Origin: Arthrobacter dokdonellae
GTDB lineage: Bacteria > Actinomycetota > Actinomycetes > Actinomycetales > Micrococcaceae
Length of the DNA: 64,000 nt
Reading direction: 5' to 3'
NCBI RefSeq assembly: GCF_003268655.1
Contig: NZ_CP029642.1
Coordinates: 3,162,001-3,226,000 of the forward strand
Every line of letters begins with the position of its first letter. Position 1 is the stretch's first letter. The notes under the pieces were generated by a model. The model was not told the DNA's origin. It saw only the letters and a program-made list of their open reading frames with translations, and did not search any database. Below are positions 35,350 to 44,530 of the stretch, piece by piece. Position numbers and translations under genes: made by a program.

Positions 35350-36267
35350 TCAGGCGGATGCGGGCTTCACCACGCGGACCGGAGGATCGAACGGCCCCTG
35401 GTCCAGGCGGAACGGCGGGTACTTGTCTGTCATCAGCGCCACATAGGCCATGGTGCGCAGCGCCCACCGGTTGATGCCCATGAGCAGGTTGAACACGCCC
35501 ACGCGGTATACGCCCGTGACGAGCAGGATGACGGCGGCAATCAGGACCAGAACGCCCACCAACGAGATGCCCGAGGCCGACGAGGACGCCCATGCACCGC
35601 CTGTCAGCAGCGAGACGACCAGCAGTTGCGGCAGGGCGAAGAGCCACGACTTCACCAGGACCTTCCAATGGGACAGGCTCGCCGGATAGGCGACGTCGAA
35701 GTCCGCCGGGTAGGGCGTGCGGGCCAGCGTGAATGGCGGGTATTCGTCCGTTCCCAGCACGCCATAGGCGTAAAAGGAGACGCGCCAGTTCCAGCGCAAC
35801 ACGCCGACCGCGAACTGAAACAAGGGTGCCGGATAGCGCCCGGTAAACAGGATGGCCACGCCCGCGGCAACGGTCACCACCGGGAAGGCAACCCAGAGAA
35901 AGGCCAGAACGGCATAGTGCGGAATCGCCAGGAACCACTTGACCAGCCACTTCCACCGGGACAGCCCCGGGTCGAGCTGCCCGGTCAGTTGTGCGGGCAT
36001 GGACACCCCGCTTCCGGTCCTTCCTGCCTCCGTCGGCGCGCCCGGGCTGATGCCCCGGCCGAGCCCGGCGGCTCCAAGCAGGATCAAGGTTGCGCCGAGG
36101 GCCATTCCGACCAGCGTCCCGGGAAGGGGAAGGGACGTGCCCAGCGCCCCCAGCGAGGCTGTCCCCAGGAGGATGCCGGCAACGAGTGCGAACATGTGCA
36201 TCCCCGGCATGCGGCCCGCCGGAGGGCCGGGCTTTGAGGGGGTTTCAAACGGAACTGATGTTGACAT
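35350..36267 (-). CDS. DUF4389 membrane protein
   Basis: This 305-residue protein has two N-terminal helices (MFALVAGILLGTASLGALGT and GMALGATLILLGAAGLGRG). Two DUF4389 modules follow, each holding a W-K-x-L-V-K-x-x-L-x-x-P-x-x pattern (KWLVKWFLAIPHYAVLAFLW, KVLVKSWLFALPQLLVVSLL) and a YPxF segment (GTDEYPPFTL, MTDKYPPFRLDQGPFDPPVR). Function of the family is unknown; it is an integral membrane protein. It lies between the two oxidoreductase genes of this operon. Confidence 0.9.
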   Translation of the reverse strand: MSTSVPFETPSKPGPPAGRMPGMHMFALVAGILLGTASLGALGTSLPLPGTLVGMALGATLILLGAAGLGRGISPGAPTEAGRTGSGVSMPAQLTGQLDPGLSRWKWLVKWFLAIPHYAVLAFLWVAFPVVTVAAGVAILFTGRYPAPLFQFAVGVLRWNWRVSFYAYGVLGTDEYPPFTLARTPYPADFDVAYPASLSHWKVLVKSWLFALPQLLVVSLLTGGAWASSSASGISLVGVLVLIAAVILLVTGVYRVGVFNLLMGINRWALRTMAYVALMTDKYPPFRLDQGPFDPPVRVVKPASA

Positions 36268-36375
36268 GGCTTGCTTCTTTCATGGGGTGTTGGGTGATGG
36301 GTGTGCGGGCACGAACCGGTGCCAGGACTGCCGTTGTGCTGCCGTTGCCCGGCTGTTGACGCGCCTGGCGGCGGC

Positions 36376-37443
36376 CTATTGGGGCGGCAGGATGGTGATG
36401 GCGACCTTTCCGCGCGCGTGCCCGGCCGCAAGGTGGCGCATGGCCTCCTGTGCCTGGTCCAGCGCGAAGGACCGCTCCAGGCATGGCTTCACCGCTCCGG
36501 CACGGATGAGTTCCGTGAGCTGCTCAAGGTCCGCGGCCCGCTGCTTGGCGGCGACCATGGTCAGCCGCTGGGACATGAACGGCGAGAGGGCCAGCCCGCG
36601 CAGCTGCCGGCCCATGCCGGTCAGCTTGCCGCCGTGCTCCCCGCCGCCGACGACGGCGGTTCCCCGCGGTGTGAGCGCCCTGCGGAGCCGGGACAGGGAA
36701 GGGTTGCCGGCGAAGTCAAGAATGAGGTCGTAATGCCGGCTGCCGTCGGCAAAGTCTTCCAGGGTGTAGTCAATGGCATGGTCGGCGCCAAGGGAACGCA
36801 CCAGATCCATTTTTGACGTGCTGCAGGTGCCGGTGACGGTGGCGCCGAACGCCTTGGCCAGCTGGACGGCGTAGCTGCCCACGCCGCCCGAGGCGCCGGT
36901 GACCAGGACCTTCTGCCCGGCCCGGACGCGTCCGGCGTCGCGAAGCGCCTGAAGGGCAGTGACCGCCGAGACCGGAACGACCGCCGCTTCCGCAAAGGAC
37001 AGACCTGCCGGTTTGAGGGCCAGCTTGTCCTCCCGCGCTCTGGCGTAGTCGGCGAAAGAGCCCTTGCCAAACCCGAACACCTCGTCCCCTACCGAATACC
37101 GGGTCACGGCCGCTCCCACGGCGGCGACCGTCCCGGCGAGGTCCAGGCCGGCCACTGCGTTTCGCGGCCTGCGCAGCCCCGTGAAAAGGCGCATCACATA
37201 CGGCCGCCCCGTCATCATGTGCCAGGTGCCCCGGTCAAGGCCCGCGGCGTGGACCCGCACAAGCACTTCGTCGTCCTTGATCCGAGGCCGGCTGATGTGC
37301 GTCGTGCGCAGGACGTCCGCGTCGCCGTAGCGGTCCCGCACCACCGCCAGCATCAGCCCCTCTCCCTCCCCCGGGCCGGCGCCATTTCCATTCCACGCCG
37401 CTTGTCCATTCCGAACCCGGTTCCTTCCTGCCTTGCCTGCCAT
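36376..37443 (-). CDS. NAD(P)-dependent MDR reductase, zinc-free quinone-oxidoreductase type
   Basis: This 355-residue protein shows DDEVLVRVHAAGLDRGTWHM, GLDLAGTVAAVGAAVTRYSV, SAVTALQALRDAGRVRAGQK and the Rossmann motif VLVTGASGGVGSYAVQLAKA. The catalytic zinc ligands of alcohol dehydrogenases are absent. It likely reduces quinones or enones with NADPH. An unusual 30-residue Gly/Asn-rich N-terminal extension precedes the core (MLAVVRDRYG); the ATG at 37443 has GAAGGGGA before it. It is divergent from the TetR gene, from which a palindrome separates it. Confidence 0.92.
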   Translation of the reverse strand: MAGKAGRNRVRNGQAAWNGNGAGPGEGEGLMLAVVRDRYGDADVLRTTHISRPRIKDDEVLVRVHAAGLDRGTWHMMTGRPYVMRLFTGLRRPRNAVAGLDLAGTVAAVGAAVTRYSVGDEVFGFGKGSFADYARAREDKLALKPAGLSFAEAAVVPVSAVTALQALRDAGRVRAGQKVLVTGASGGVGSYAVQLAKAFGATVTGTCSTSKMDLVRSLGADHAIDYTLEDFADGSRHYDLILDFAGNPSLSRLRRALTPRGTAVVGGGEHGGKLTGMGRQLRGLALSPFMSQRLTMVAAKQRAADLEQLTELIRAGAVKPCLERSFALDQAQEAMRHLAAGHARGKVAITILPPQ

Positions 37444-37507
37444 GACGATCCCCTTCCATAGTTGGTGGTTTTCGCAAGCCCCCAGCCTTACTTAGTAAGA
37501 GAGCATA

Positions 37508-37522
37508 TCGTACAGCGTACGA
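37508..37522. promoter_or_regulatory. TetR-type operator between divergent genes
   Basis: TCGTAC-AGC-GTACGA is a perfect inverted repeat 21 bases upstream of the TetR start. A second one, CTTAC-TTA-GTAAG, lies at 37487-37499. The first has the size and position of an autoregulatory TetR site that would also cover the promoter of the leftward reductase operon. Confidence 0.65.
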
Positions 37523-37542
37523 AAATGCGATAGTGTGGGGCC

Positions 37543-38244
37543 ATGACGGCAGAAAAGATGGCTGAATTTTCCCCAGAGCGCGCTCCCTTGAGCCGCGAAC
37601 GGGTGCTCCACTGCGCTGTCGAGGTCGCCGACAAGTCCGGAATCGCCGCGCTGACCATGCGATCACTTGCCCAGGCCGTGGGTGTGAAGCCCATGTCGCT
37701 GTACTACTACGTTGCCAACAAGGGCGAGATCCTCGACGCCATTGTCGACATGGTCTTTGGCGAGATCGACACGCCCTCGACCGAGGTCGACTGGCAGACC
37801 GCAATGCGGCAGCGTGCCGGCTCGGTCCGCCAGGCGTTGCGCCGCCACCCCTGGGCCATTGGGCTGCTGGAGTCCCGCACATCGCCCGGGCCGGCGACGC
37901 TGCGCCATCACGACGCGACCCTCGGCGTGCTCCGGAATGCCGGATTTTCCGTGGCGCTGACGGCCCACGCCTACGCGTTGCTCGACAGTTACATTTACGG
38001 ATTCGCGCTGCAGGAGGCGTCGCTTCCGTTCAACGGTGCGGACACGGCGTCGGACGTCACCGAACCCATCGTGGCCCTGTTCTCAACAGGCGACTACCCG
38101 CACCTCGTTGAAATTGCCGCCGAACACGTGCTCCAACCCGGCTACGACTTCGGCGATGAATTCGAGATCGGGCTTGACGTCATCCTCGAAGCCCTCGCCC
38201 GGTGGATACCCAAGGACTTGGGCCGTGGCAGCCCCGCTGCTTGA
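37543..38244 (+). CDS. TetR-family regulator with tetracycline-repressor-like C-terminus
   Basis: This 233-residue protein has an HTH at residues 18-65 (LTMRSLAQAVGVKPMSLYYY) and a C-terminal domain of the TetR_C type (YALLDSYIYGFALQEASLPF). It is divergent from the MDR-DUF4389-SDR operon, and the palindrome between them is its probable operator. Its last 20 bases overlap the start of the next gene, a MalT-like regulator, so the two may be translationally coupled. Confidence 0.92.
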   Translation: MTAEKMAEFSPERAPLSRERVLHCAVEVADKSGIAALTMRSLAQAVGVKPMSLYYYVANKGEILDAIVDMVFGEIDTPSTEVDWQTAMRQRAGSVRQALRRHPWAIGLLESRTSPGPATLRHHDATLGVLRNAGFSVALTAHAYALLDSYIYGFALQEASLPFNGADTASDVTEPIVALFSTGDYPHLVEIAAEHVLQPGYDFGDEFEIGLDVILEALARWIPKDLGRGSPAA

Positions 38245-40951
38245 GACCAAGCTGATCGTCCCCCTGCGACGGCGCTCCGTGGTGGCGCGGCCAAGGCTCG
38301 GCGAGCGCCTGGACCGTGCCGTTGAAACGACCCTGACCCTCATTTCGGCACCAGCCGGATTTGGCAAGACGACCGTGCTCACGGAGTGGCTTGCGGGCCG
38401 TGCTGACCGTGCACGGCCCGCCGCGTGGCTTTCGCTTGACCCGCGCGACAACGATCCTGTCCTGTTCTGGACCTACGTCATCTCCGCACTGGGGAGGGCG
38501 GCACCGGGAATTGGGGCAACTGCGATCACGCTGCTGCAGGCCCCGGCCCCGCCCATCGAGTCGGTCCTTTCCATGCTGCTCAACGACGCGACGTCCACTG
38601 ATGGCGACATGGTGCTGATACTCGACGACTACCACGTCATCCACTCACGCGCGGTGCAGGAAGGCATGGACTTCTTCGTCCAAAACCTGCCGCCGCAGCT
38701 GCACCTGATGATCGCCTGCCGCGCAGACCCGGCCCTGCCGCTTGCACGCCTGCGCGGGCGCGGCGACCTGGTGGAGCTCCGGGCAGCAGACCTCCGTTTC
38801 ACTGAGGGGGAAACGGCTGAGTATCTCAATGGCGTGATGGGGCTGGCACTCGATGCCGACTGCGTTGAGGCCCTGGACGGGCGGACCGAGGGCTGGATCG
38901 CCGCCCTGCAGCTGGCAGCCCTTACCCTCCAGGGGCGGAACGACGCGGCCGCGTTCATTGCGGAATTCACCGGCGACGACCGGTTTGTTGTGGACTATCT
39001 GGCCGAGGAGGTGCTGGGCGGGCTGCCGGCGGACGTCCGGGGCTTTTTGCTGGACACCTCCATCCTGGAGCGGCTGGGCGGCCCGCTGTGCGACGCCGTT
39101 ACCGGCCGGACCGGGGGTCAGGCCACGCTTGAAGGGTTGGAGCGGGGGAACGTGTTCGTGACACCCCTGGATGGCCGCCGGAGCTGGTACCGCTACCACC
39201 AGCTCTTTGCCGACGTTTTGCTGGCCCGCCTGACCGGCGAACAGCCGGACCGCGTTCCCGAACTGCACCGCAGGGCCAGCGCATGGTTGGAACAGCATGG
39301 GTGGCCCCGCGCTGCCATCCACCATGCCCTGGCTGCGAAGGACTTCGCGCGGGCGGCCGAGCTGGTGGAACGCGCTGTCCCGGCCATGCGCCGGAGCCGA
39401 AGCGAGGGAGCACTGGTCAGCTGGTTCAGGCTGCTCCCGGAGGACTTGTTCCGCACCCGCCCCGTGCTCAGCGTCGACTTTGCCGGGGCGCTGCTCGCCG
39501 TGGGTGAGACGGCCGGCGTCGAAGGCCGGCTGCGGGACGCCGAGCGGTGGCTGAAGCCCGGGGCGGGCGGCCGGTCGGAAACCCTCGCACCGGTCCCGGA
39601 AATGGTGGTGGTGGACGAGGAGGAATTTCACCGGCTCCCGGCAGCCATTGGCCTTTACCGCGCCGCGCTGGCCCTGACGAGGGGCGACCCGGCAGGCGCG
39701 GCGTGGCAGGCAAGCCGGGCCCTCGACGCATCGCCCCTGGACGACCACCTCGGCCGGGCCGCCGCGTCCGGATTGTTGGGGCTTGCGGCCTGGACCAGCG
39801 GGGACCTGGCCTCCGGCATCCGTGGCTACGAGATCTGTGTGGAGGGACTGAAGCGGGCCGGACACATTGCCGACACTTTCGGCTGCACGGTCGCCCTGGC
39901 CGACCTCCGGCTGGCACAGGGCCGCCCCAGCGAAGGCATGCGCACCTGCCGGCAGGCCTTGGCGGACGCGTCGGGGCCGGAGGGGGAAGTCCTCAGGGGA
40001 ACGGCGGACCTGCACGTCGCCATGAGCTCATTCCTCCTTGAGCGCAACGACCTGCCCGCAGCCATGGCGGAATTGCAGCGGAGCCGGGAGCTGGGCGACC
40101 ACAGGGGACTGCCACAGAACCCGTACCGCTGGCGGGTCGCCATGGCCGGGATCCGGGTTGCCGAGGGTGACCTGGGGGGCGCCCTTGAGCTGCTCGATGA
40201 AGCGGGCCGTGTCTACGTCAGCGACTTCTTCCCGCCGGTGCGCCCCATTCCCGCCCTGAGGGCGCGGGTCCTGGCCGCCCAGGGCCTGCTCAACGAGGCG
40301 TTTGGCTGGGCACGCGAACACGGCATAACCGCCGGGGACGAGCCCAGCTACCTGCGCGAGTTCGAGCACATCACCCTGGCCAGGCTCCTCCTGGCCCGCC
40401 ATGCCACGGAAGGGAGTGCCGCCGCACTGGCGGAATCGGACAGGCTTCTGGCACGTCTCCTGCAAGCGGCGGAGGACGGGCGGAGAGCGGGGAGCATCCT
40501 GGAAATCCTGGTGCTGCAGGCGTTGGCGCAGCGGGCCAACGGCGACCTTCCGGCGGCGCTGGATTGCCTGCAGCGGGCACTGGCACTGGCCGAACCGGAG
40601 GGGTATGTCCGGCTCTTCGCAAACGAGGGCGCCCCCATGGCATCCCTGCTCGCGACGGCAGCCAAGCAGGGAACTTCTCCGGCCTACGCCCGCCGGCTCC
40701 GTGCAGCCGCGGGTGCCGAGGAGACCCCTGTGCAAACGGGCTTGATCGAGCCGTTGAGTGACAGGGAGCTGGACGTGCTCCGGCTGCTGGCAACGGAGCT
40801 GGACGGACCCGACATTGCCCGCGAGCTCATGGTGTCGCTGAACACGGTGCGCACCCACACCAGCCACATCTACGCCAAGCTCGGCGTCAACAGCCGGCGG
40901 TCAGCGCTCCGGCGGGCCAACGAGCTTGGCCTGCTGCCCCGCAACGGGTAG
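38225..40951 (+). CDS. MalT-like large ATP-binding LuxR regulator (LAL)
   Basis: This encodes 908 residues from the GTG at 38225, which has AAGGA eight bases upstream and lies inside the end of the TetR gene. A P-loop SAPAGFGKTT is at 41-50, Walker B-like MVLILDDYHVIHS near 130, then the sensor region with RTEGWIAALQLAALTL. A middle region of TPR-like helices follows. A C-terminal LuxR HTH (SDRELDVLRLLATELDGPDI, then ARELMVSLNTVRTHTSHIYA) ends the protein. Such proteins activate sugar or secondary-metabolite genes when an inducer and ATP bind. The inducer is unknown. Confidence 0.93.
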   Translation: MAAPLLETKLIVPLRRRSVVARPRLGERLDRAVETTLTLISAPAGFGKTTVLTEWLAGRADRARPAAWLSLDPRDNDPVLFWTYVISALGRAAPGIGATAITLLQAPAPPIESVLSMLLNDATSTDGDMVLILDDYHVIHSRAVQEGMDFFVQNLPPQLHLMIACRADPALPLARLRGRGDLVELRAADLRFTEGETAEYLNGVMGLALDADCVEALDGRTEGWIAALQLAALTLQGRNDAAAFIAEFTGDDRFVVDYLAEEVLGGLPADVRGFLLDTSILERLGGPLCDAVTGRTGGQATLEGLERGNVFVTPLDGRRSWYRYHQLFADVLLARLTGEQPDRVPELHRRASAWLEQHGWPRAAIHHALAAKDFARAAELVERAVPAMRRSRSEGALVSWFRLLPEDLFRTRPVLSVDFAGALLAVGETAGVEGRLRDAERWLKPGAGGRSETLAPVPEMVVVDEEEFHRLPAAIGLYRAALALTRGDPAGAAWQASRALDASPLDDHLGRAAASGLLGLAAWTSGDLASGIRGYEICVEGLKRAGHIADTFGCTVALADLRLAQGRPSEGMRTCRQALADASGPEGEVLRGTADLHVAMSSFLLERNDLPAAMAELQRSRELGDHRGLPQNPYRWRVAMAGIRVAEGDLGGALELLDEAGRVYVSDFFPPVRPIPALRARVLAAQGLLNEAFGWAREHGITAGDEPSYLREFEHITLARLLLARHATEGSAAALAESDRLLARLLQAAEDGRRAGSILEILVLQALAQRANGDLPAALDCLQRALALAEPEGYVRLFANEGAPMASLLATAAKQGTSPAYARRLRAAAGAEETPVQTGLIEPLSDRELDVLRLLATELDGPDIARELMVSLNTVRTHTSHIYAKLGVNSRRSALRRANELGLLPRNG

Positions 40952-41037
40952 GGCAAAGTCCGGCAGGCCGCCGTCGTACCTGAGAACGGTGGGCGCCCCG
41001 CAACAGTGGCCAGGGCCGCGGCCAAGTCACCACATTA

Positions 41038-41055
41038 ATCACCACACATGGTGAT
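41038..41055. promoter_or_regulatory. ATCACCA-N4-TGGTGAT palindrome
   Basis: This perfect 7-bp inverted repeat with a CACA spacer lies between the LAL regulator and a small-protein/DUF4386 pair, 95 bases before the next start. An AT-rich stretch precedes it. It could be an operator of those genes, possibly bound by the LAL protein. Confidence 0.45.
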
Positions 41056-41149
41056 GCCCGCTCACCATTCGTGCTTCTACCTTTGGATCACATCGAGGAA
41101 CAGCCACCCTGGCACCGATCCAACCAGCCGCCACAGCGAAGGGAGCACC

Positions 41150-41416
41150 ATGGGCCACCTGCCAAACAGCGGCCGCCACGGTGGCGGATGGTACGAGATC
41201 CGCTTTGAGGGCCATCTCGATCCGCGCTGGTCGGCCTGGTTTGACGGCATGGCCCTGAGCAACAACAGCGACGGGACCACGGCGATCCGCGGACCCGTCG
41301 CCGACCAGGCCGCCCTTCACGGCCTGCTCCAAAAAGTGCGCGACGCCGGCCTGCCGCTCGTCTCGCTCATCCCGGTCGACCCCGACCACCCACAGCCATC
41401 GGCCGCCACACCCTGA
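41150..41416 (+). CDS. Small unknown protein (88 aa)
   Basis: The ATG at 41150 follows GAAGGGAG. The protein contains WYEIRFEGHLDPRWSAWFDG, TAIRGPVADQAALHGLLQKV and LVSLIPVDPDHP. This pattern is common in actinobacterial small proteins of unknown function that sit beside DUF4386 proteins. It has a globular, soluble beta-alpha composition. It is followed after 46 bases by the DUF4386 gene with its own ribosome site, so the two probably share a transcript. Confidence 0.85.
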   Translation: MGHLPNSGRHGGGWYEIRFEGHLDPRWSAWFDGMALSNNSDGTTAIRGPVADQAALHGLLQKVRDAGLPLVSLIPVDPDHPQPSAATP

Positions 41417-41462
41417 CCGGCGACACAACCAAGTGCCCCAATCCATCCAGGAGACAACCATC

Positions 41463-42221
41463 ATGACCATCACCGACCGCACCCCCGCGACACGACGCGC
41501 CCCCATGAGCCCGACGAGGAAAATTTCACTGGTCGCCGGCGCGCTATATCTGCTCACCTTCGTTTCCATCCCGACCCTGGCCCTGTACGGCCCGGTGTCG
41601 GACCCGAACTTCATCACTGGGGCCGGCCCGGACACGCCCATCATCATTGGCGGCATCCTGGAGATCATCGTTGCCCTGGCCGGCATCGGCACCGCGGTGG
41701 CGCTTTTCCCCGTGGTCAGGCGGCAGAATGAGGGACTCGCACTGGGCGTTGTCGCAGCGCGCGTCTTTGAGGCGGCGGCCATGTTTGCCGGCGTCGTGTG
41801 CCTGCTCGCCCTGGTGACCCTGCGCCAGGCCGGCCTCGGGGCAGGTTCGGTGCCCACCGGCCTGGCGCTCGCATCCCTGCACAACTGGTTCTTCATGGCC
41901 CAAAACCTCATGCCGGCCGCGAACGCCCTCATGCTCGGCACCCTGATGTACAAGTCCCGCCTGGTGCCCCGGGCGCTTCCCATCATGGGATTCATCGGGG
42001 CGCCGCTGCTGATCGTCTCTACGTTCGCCACAATCCTCGGCCTCAACGAGCAGGTTTCGGCCTGGTCGGGACTCTCCGCACTGCCCGTGGCGGCATGGGA
42101 GCTTTCGTTGGGGATCTGGCTGGCCTTCAAGGGATTCAAGCCCTCCCCCATCACCGCCGGAATGGACGCGGCGAAGGGCGCAGCCCGGAACCCGGCAGCG
42201 TACCGCCGCGCAGCCAGCTAG
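41463..42221 (+). CDS. DUF4386 membrane protein
   Basis: This encodes 252 residues from the ATG at 41463 (AGGAGAC upstream). Six hydrophobic segments are evident, starting RKISLVAGALYLLTFVSIPT and ending VAAWELSLGIWLAFKGFKPS, with LHNWFFMAQNLMPAANALML in the middle. This is the DUF4386 pattern. Function is unknown; family members are integral membrane proteins often under local regulators. Confidence 0.92.
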   Translation: MTITDRTPATRRAPMSPTRKISLVAGALYLLTFVSIPTLALYGPVSDPNFITGAGPDTPIIIGGILEIIVALAGIGTAVALFPVVRRQNEGLALGVVAARVFEAAAMFAGVVCLLALVTLRQAGLGAGSVPTGLALASLHNWFFMAQNLMPAANALMLGTLMYKSRLVPRALPIMGFIGAPLLIVSTFATILGLNEQVSAWSGLSALPVAAWELSLGIWLAFKGFKPSPITAGMDAAKGAARNPAAYRRAAS

Positions 42222-42230
42222 GACGCCGCT

Positions 42231-42274
42231 GACGGCGGGCCGCCGGAGGCTTATGCCTCCCCCGGCCCGCCGTC
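42231..42274. terminator. Bidirectional terminator between converging genes
   Basis: GACGGCGGGCC plus GGAGGC on the left (42231-42250) pairs with GCCTCC plus GGCCCGCCGTC on the right (42255-42274), with a TTAT loop and small internal offsets. The loop contains the stop codon of the BCCT gene (42251-42253), so the hairpin overlaps the last codons of that gene. Confidence 0.8.
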
Positions 42275-44530
42275 GTCGTCCTTCAGGTGCGCGCCTGGCA
42301 CCTTGGGGATGGACTCCGTGGGAGGCGGAGGGGGTGTGAGCAGCGAGGCGTAGTCGTGGTCGCTGGAGTACTGCAGGAAGGACAAGTGTGCCTCGTAGCG
42401 GTCCAGGACGTCGTTGATGACCTGCTGGTCGGTCAGGCCCATGAGGTCGTAGCCCTCGGTGCCGGTCTGGGTGAAGACTTCCAGCCGATAGTACACGTCG
42501 ATCTGGCGGGACATGCTGCGCCCTCCGAACATCGGCACCGGCGCCTCCACGGCGGCCACCTGGTAGTGGAAGTTGCGGTGGTCCTCCATGTTCACCACCA
42601 GCGTGTACTCGTCAATCCCGGTCTCCGCGTTGGGCGTGGCGGCGAGCTCGGCGTGGTAACCCAACTGCTTGAACTCGTTGGCCACGTCCGCCAACGCCGG
42701 CTGCACAACGCGGTCCACGAACTGCGCAACCGCCTTGTTGGACGGGTAGGAGCGCAGTCGCGCCAGCCGCTGGCGCCATGTTTTCTCCGGCGCCTGCCCT
42801 CCATGGGCCGCCACCGAACGACGGCGCATCACCTGGCCCTCCCGCTCGGCGCGCTCCATGCGCAGCACCTTGGAGAAGGAGGCCATGACCAGGTAGGCGA
42901 TGACGGTCACCGGCAGGGCGAAGATCAGCGTGGCATACTCCATGGTTGCCACGCCACCGGCCACCAGCATGGCCACTGTGAGGATGGCCGTGAGCAGCGC
43001 CCAGAAGATGCGCAGCCACTTCGCCCCGTCGACGGAAGGATCCGGGATGGACGAGGAAAAGTTGCTCATCACCATGGCACCGGAGTTGGCGCTGGTCAGG
43101 TAGAACAGCAGTCCGGACAGCGTGGCCAGGCCGATCAGGAACGGCGCGCCAGGGAACATTTCCAGCAACGAATACCAGCCGTGCTCGGGGCTCTTGATGG
43201 CCTCCTCGGCGAAGGCCTTGTTGCCGCCCAGGACCTCGCTGAGAGCACTGTTGCCGAAGATCGAGACAATGAAAAAGTCGCAGAGCACCGGGGCCGTGAT
43301 GGCGGCGATGACGAACTCCCGCAGCGTGCGGCCGCGGGAGATGCGCGCCAGGAAAAGACCCACGAACGGCCCCCAGGCGAGCCAAAAGGCCCAGAAGAAC
43401 AAGGTCCAGCCGGCCATCCAATCGGCCCCGCCGGATTCGTAGGCGAAGGTCTGCAGGGTCCGCTCCGGAAGGGTGAAAATGAAGCGGCCGATGTTTTCCA
43501 CCATGGCGTTGAGCAGGAAGGAGGTCTTGCCGGTGACCAGGATGTACAGCATCATGGCCCCGGCCGCCCACAGGTTCAGCTCGGAAATCACACGGATGCC
43601 CTTGTCCACCCCGGACGTGCACGCGGCCACGGTCATGATCACGGCCACCACCACCAGGGCGATCTGCAGCGCCAGCCCCTCCTGCAGGCCGAACAGCCAG
43701 GCGAAGCCCACGTTGAGCAGGACCACCCCGATCCCCATCGACGTGGCCACGCCGAACACGGTACCCACCAGGGCGAAGATGTCGATGACGTCCCCGGCGG
43801 CCCCGCGCACCCGCTTGCCCAGCAGCGGGTAGAGTGCCGCGCGGATGGACAGGGGCATGCCCCAGCGGAAGGCGAAGTACCCCATGGCCATGCCAAGCAG
43901 TGCGTAGATCGACCAGCCGGCAATGCCGTAGTGGAACATGGTCCAGATGACCGCGTCCTGCGCCGAGGCGGCGGTCTGGCCGGTGCCCGACGGCGGCGAC
44001 ATGTACTGCGTGACGGGCCCCGTAACGGAGTAAAAGAGCATGTCGATGCCCACGCCGGCGGCGAAGAGCATCGCCACCCACGTGAAGAGGTTGTACTGCG
44101 GACGTGAGTGGTCCGGGCCCAGTCGGACGCTGCCCTCCTTGGAGAAGGCGACCCAGAGCACGAACAGGACCACGAGGGTGATGGTGAGGACGTAGTACCA
44201 GCCCAGGTTCGTGGCAATCCAGGTGACCACCGAGTGCATGGTGTCCTTGGCGTGCGCGGGCATGACCATGGCCCAGACGGAAAAGGCAAGGATGATGGCG
44301 GCGGAGATGATGAAGACGCGCCAGTTGACGCGCGGCTTGCGGTCCTCGACTAGTTCGGCGGCACCGGCGAGCTCGGCCGGACCCCTGCTCAGCTCGCTGC
44401 TGGAAATGGGCGGACGGTTTTCTTCCGTCTCCTGCGGCCTGCGTCGCTCCTCCACGCCGAACCGGCTGCGCTCGACCATCGCCTTGGGAGCATCATACCT
44501 GCCCTGTTTTGCGTCGTCTGCGTCAGCCAA
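42251..44530 (-). CDS. BCCT-family transporter (BetT-like) with long C-terminal domain
   Basis: This 759-residue protein has a charged N-terminal tail of 75 residues, 12 helices from about 75 to 565, and a cytosolic C-terminal domain of about 190 residues. The family signature is in WTLFFWAFWLAWGPFVGLFL and ARISRGRTLREF. BCCT carriers import choline, betaine or carnitine, usually with H+ or Na+. The long C-terminal domain with LVVNMEDHRNFHYQVAAVEA and DVYYRLEVFTQTG resembles the BetT regulatory tail that senses osmolarity. It starts at a TTG behind GGAG. No betaine-synthesis genes are nearby. Confidence 0.93.
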   Translation of the reverse strand: MADADDAKQGRYDAPKAMVERSRFGVEERRRPQETEENRPPISSSELSRGPAELAGAAELVEDRKPRVNWRVFIISAAIILAFSVWAMVMPAHAKDTMHSVVTWIATNLGWYYVLTITLVVLFVLWVAFSKEGSVRLGPDHSRPQYNLFTWVAMLFAAGVGIDMLFYSVTGPVTQYMSPPSGTGQTAASAQDAVIWTMFHYGIAGWSIYALLGMAMGYFAFRWGMPLSIRAALYPLLGKRVRGAAGDVIDIFALVGTVFGVATSMGIGVVLLNVGFAWLFGLQEGLALQIALVVVAVIMTVAACTSGVDKGIRVISELNLWAAGAMMLYILVTGKTSFLLNAMVENIGRFIFTLPERTLQTFAYESGGADWMAGWTLFFWAFWLAWGPFVGLFLARISRGRTLREFVIAAITAPVLCDFFIVSIFGNSALSEVLGGNKAFAEEAIKSPEHGWYSLLEMFPGAPFLIGLATLSGLLFYLTSANSGAMVMSNFSSSIPDPSVDGAKWLRIFWALLTAILTVAMLVAGGVATMEYATLIFALPVTVIAYLVMASFSKVLRMERAEREGQVMRRRSVAAHGGQAPEKTWRQRLARLRSYPSNKAVAQFVDRVVQPALADVANEFKQLGYHAELAATPNAETGIDEYTLVVNMEDHRNFHYQVAAVEAPVPMFGGRSMSRQIDVYYRLEVFTQTGTEGYDLMGLTDQQVINDVLDRYEAHLSFLQYSSDHDYASLLTPPPPPTESIPKVPGAHLKDDDGGPGEA

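Noticed and set aside
38036..38224. Longer N-terminus of the MalT-like regulator
   Set aside because: It would overlap the TetR gene by about 200 bases, is Ser/Arg/Pro-rich, and the GTG at 38225 has its own ribosome site.
42287..44107. 606-codon plus-strand frame
   Set aside because: It is antisense to the BCCT transporter with His/Gln/Arg-rich low-complexity sequence.
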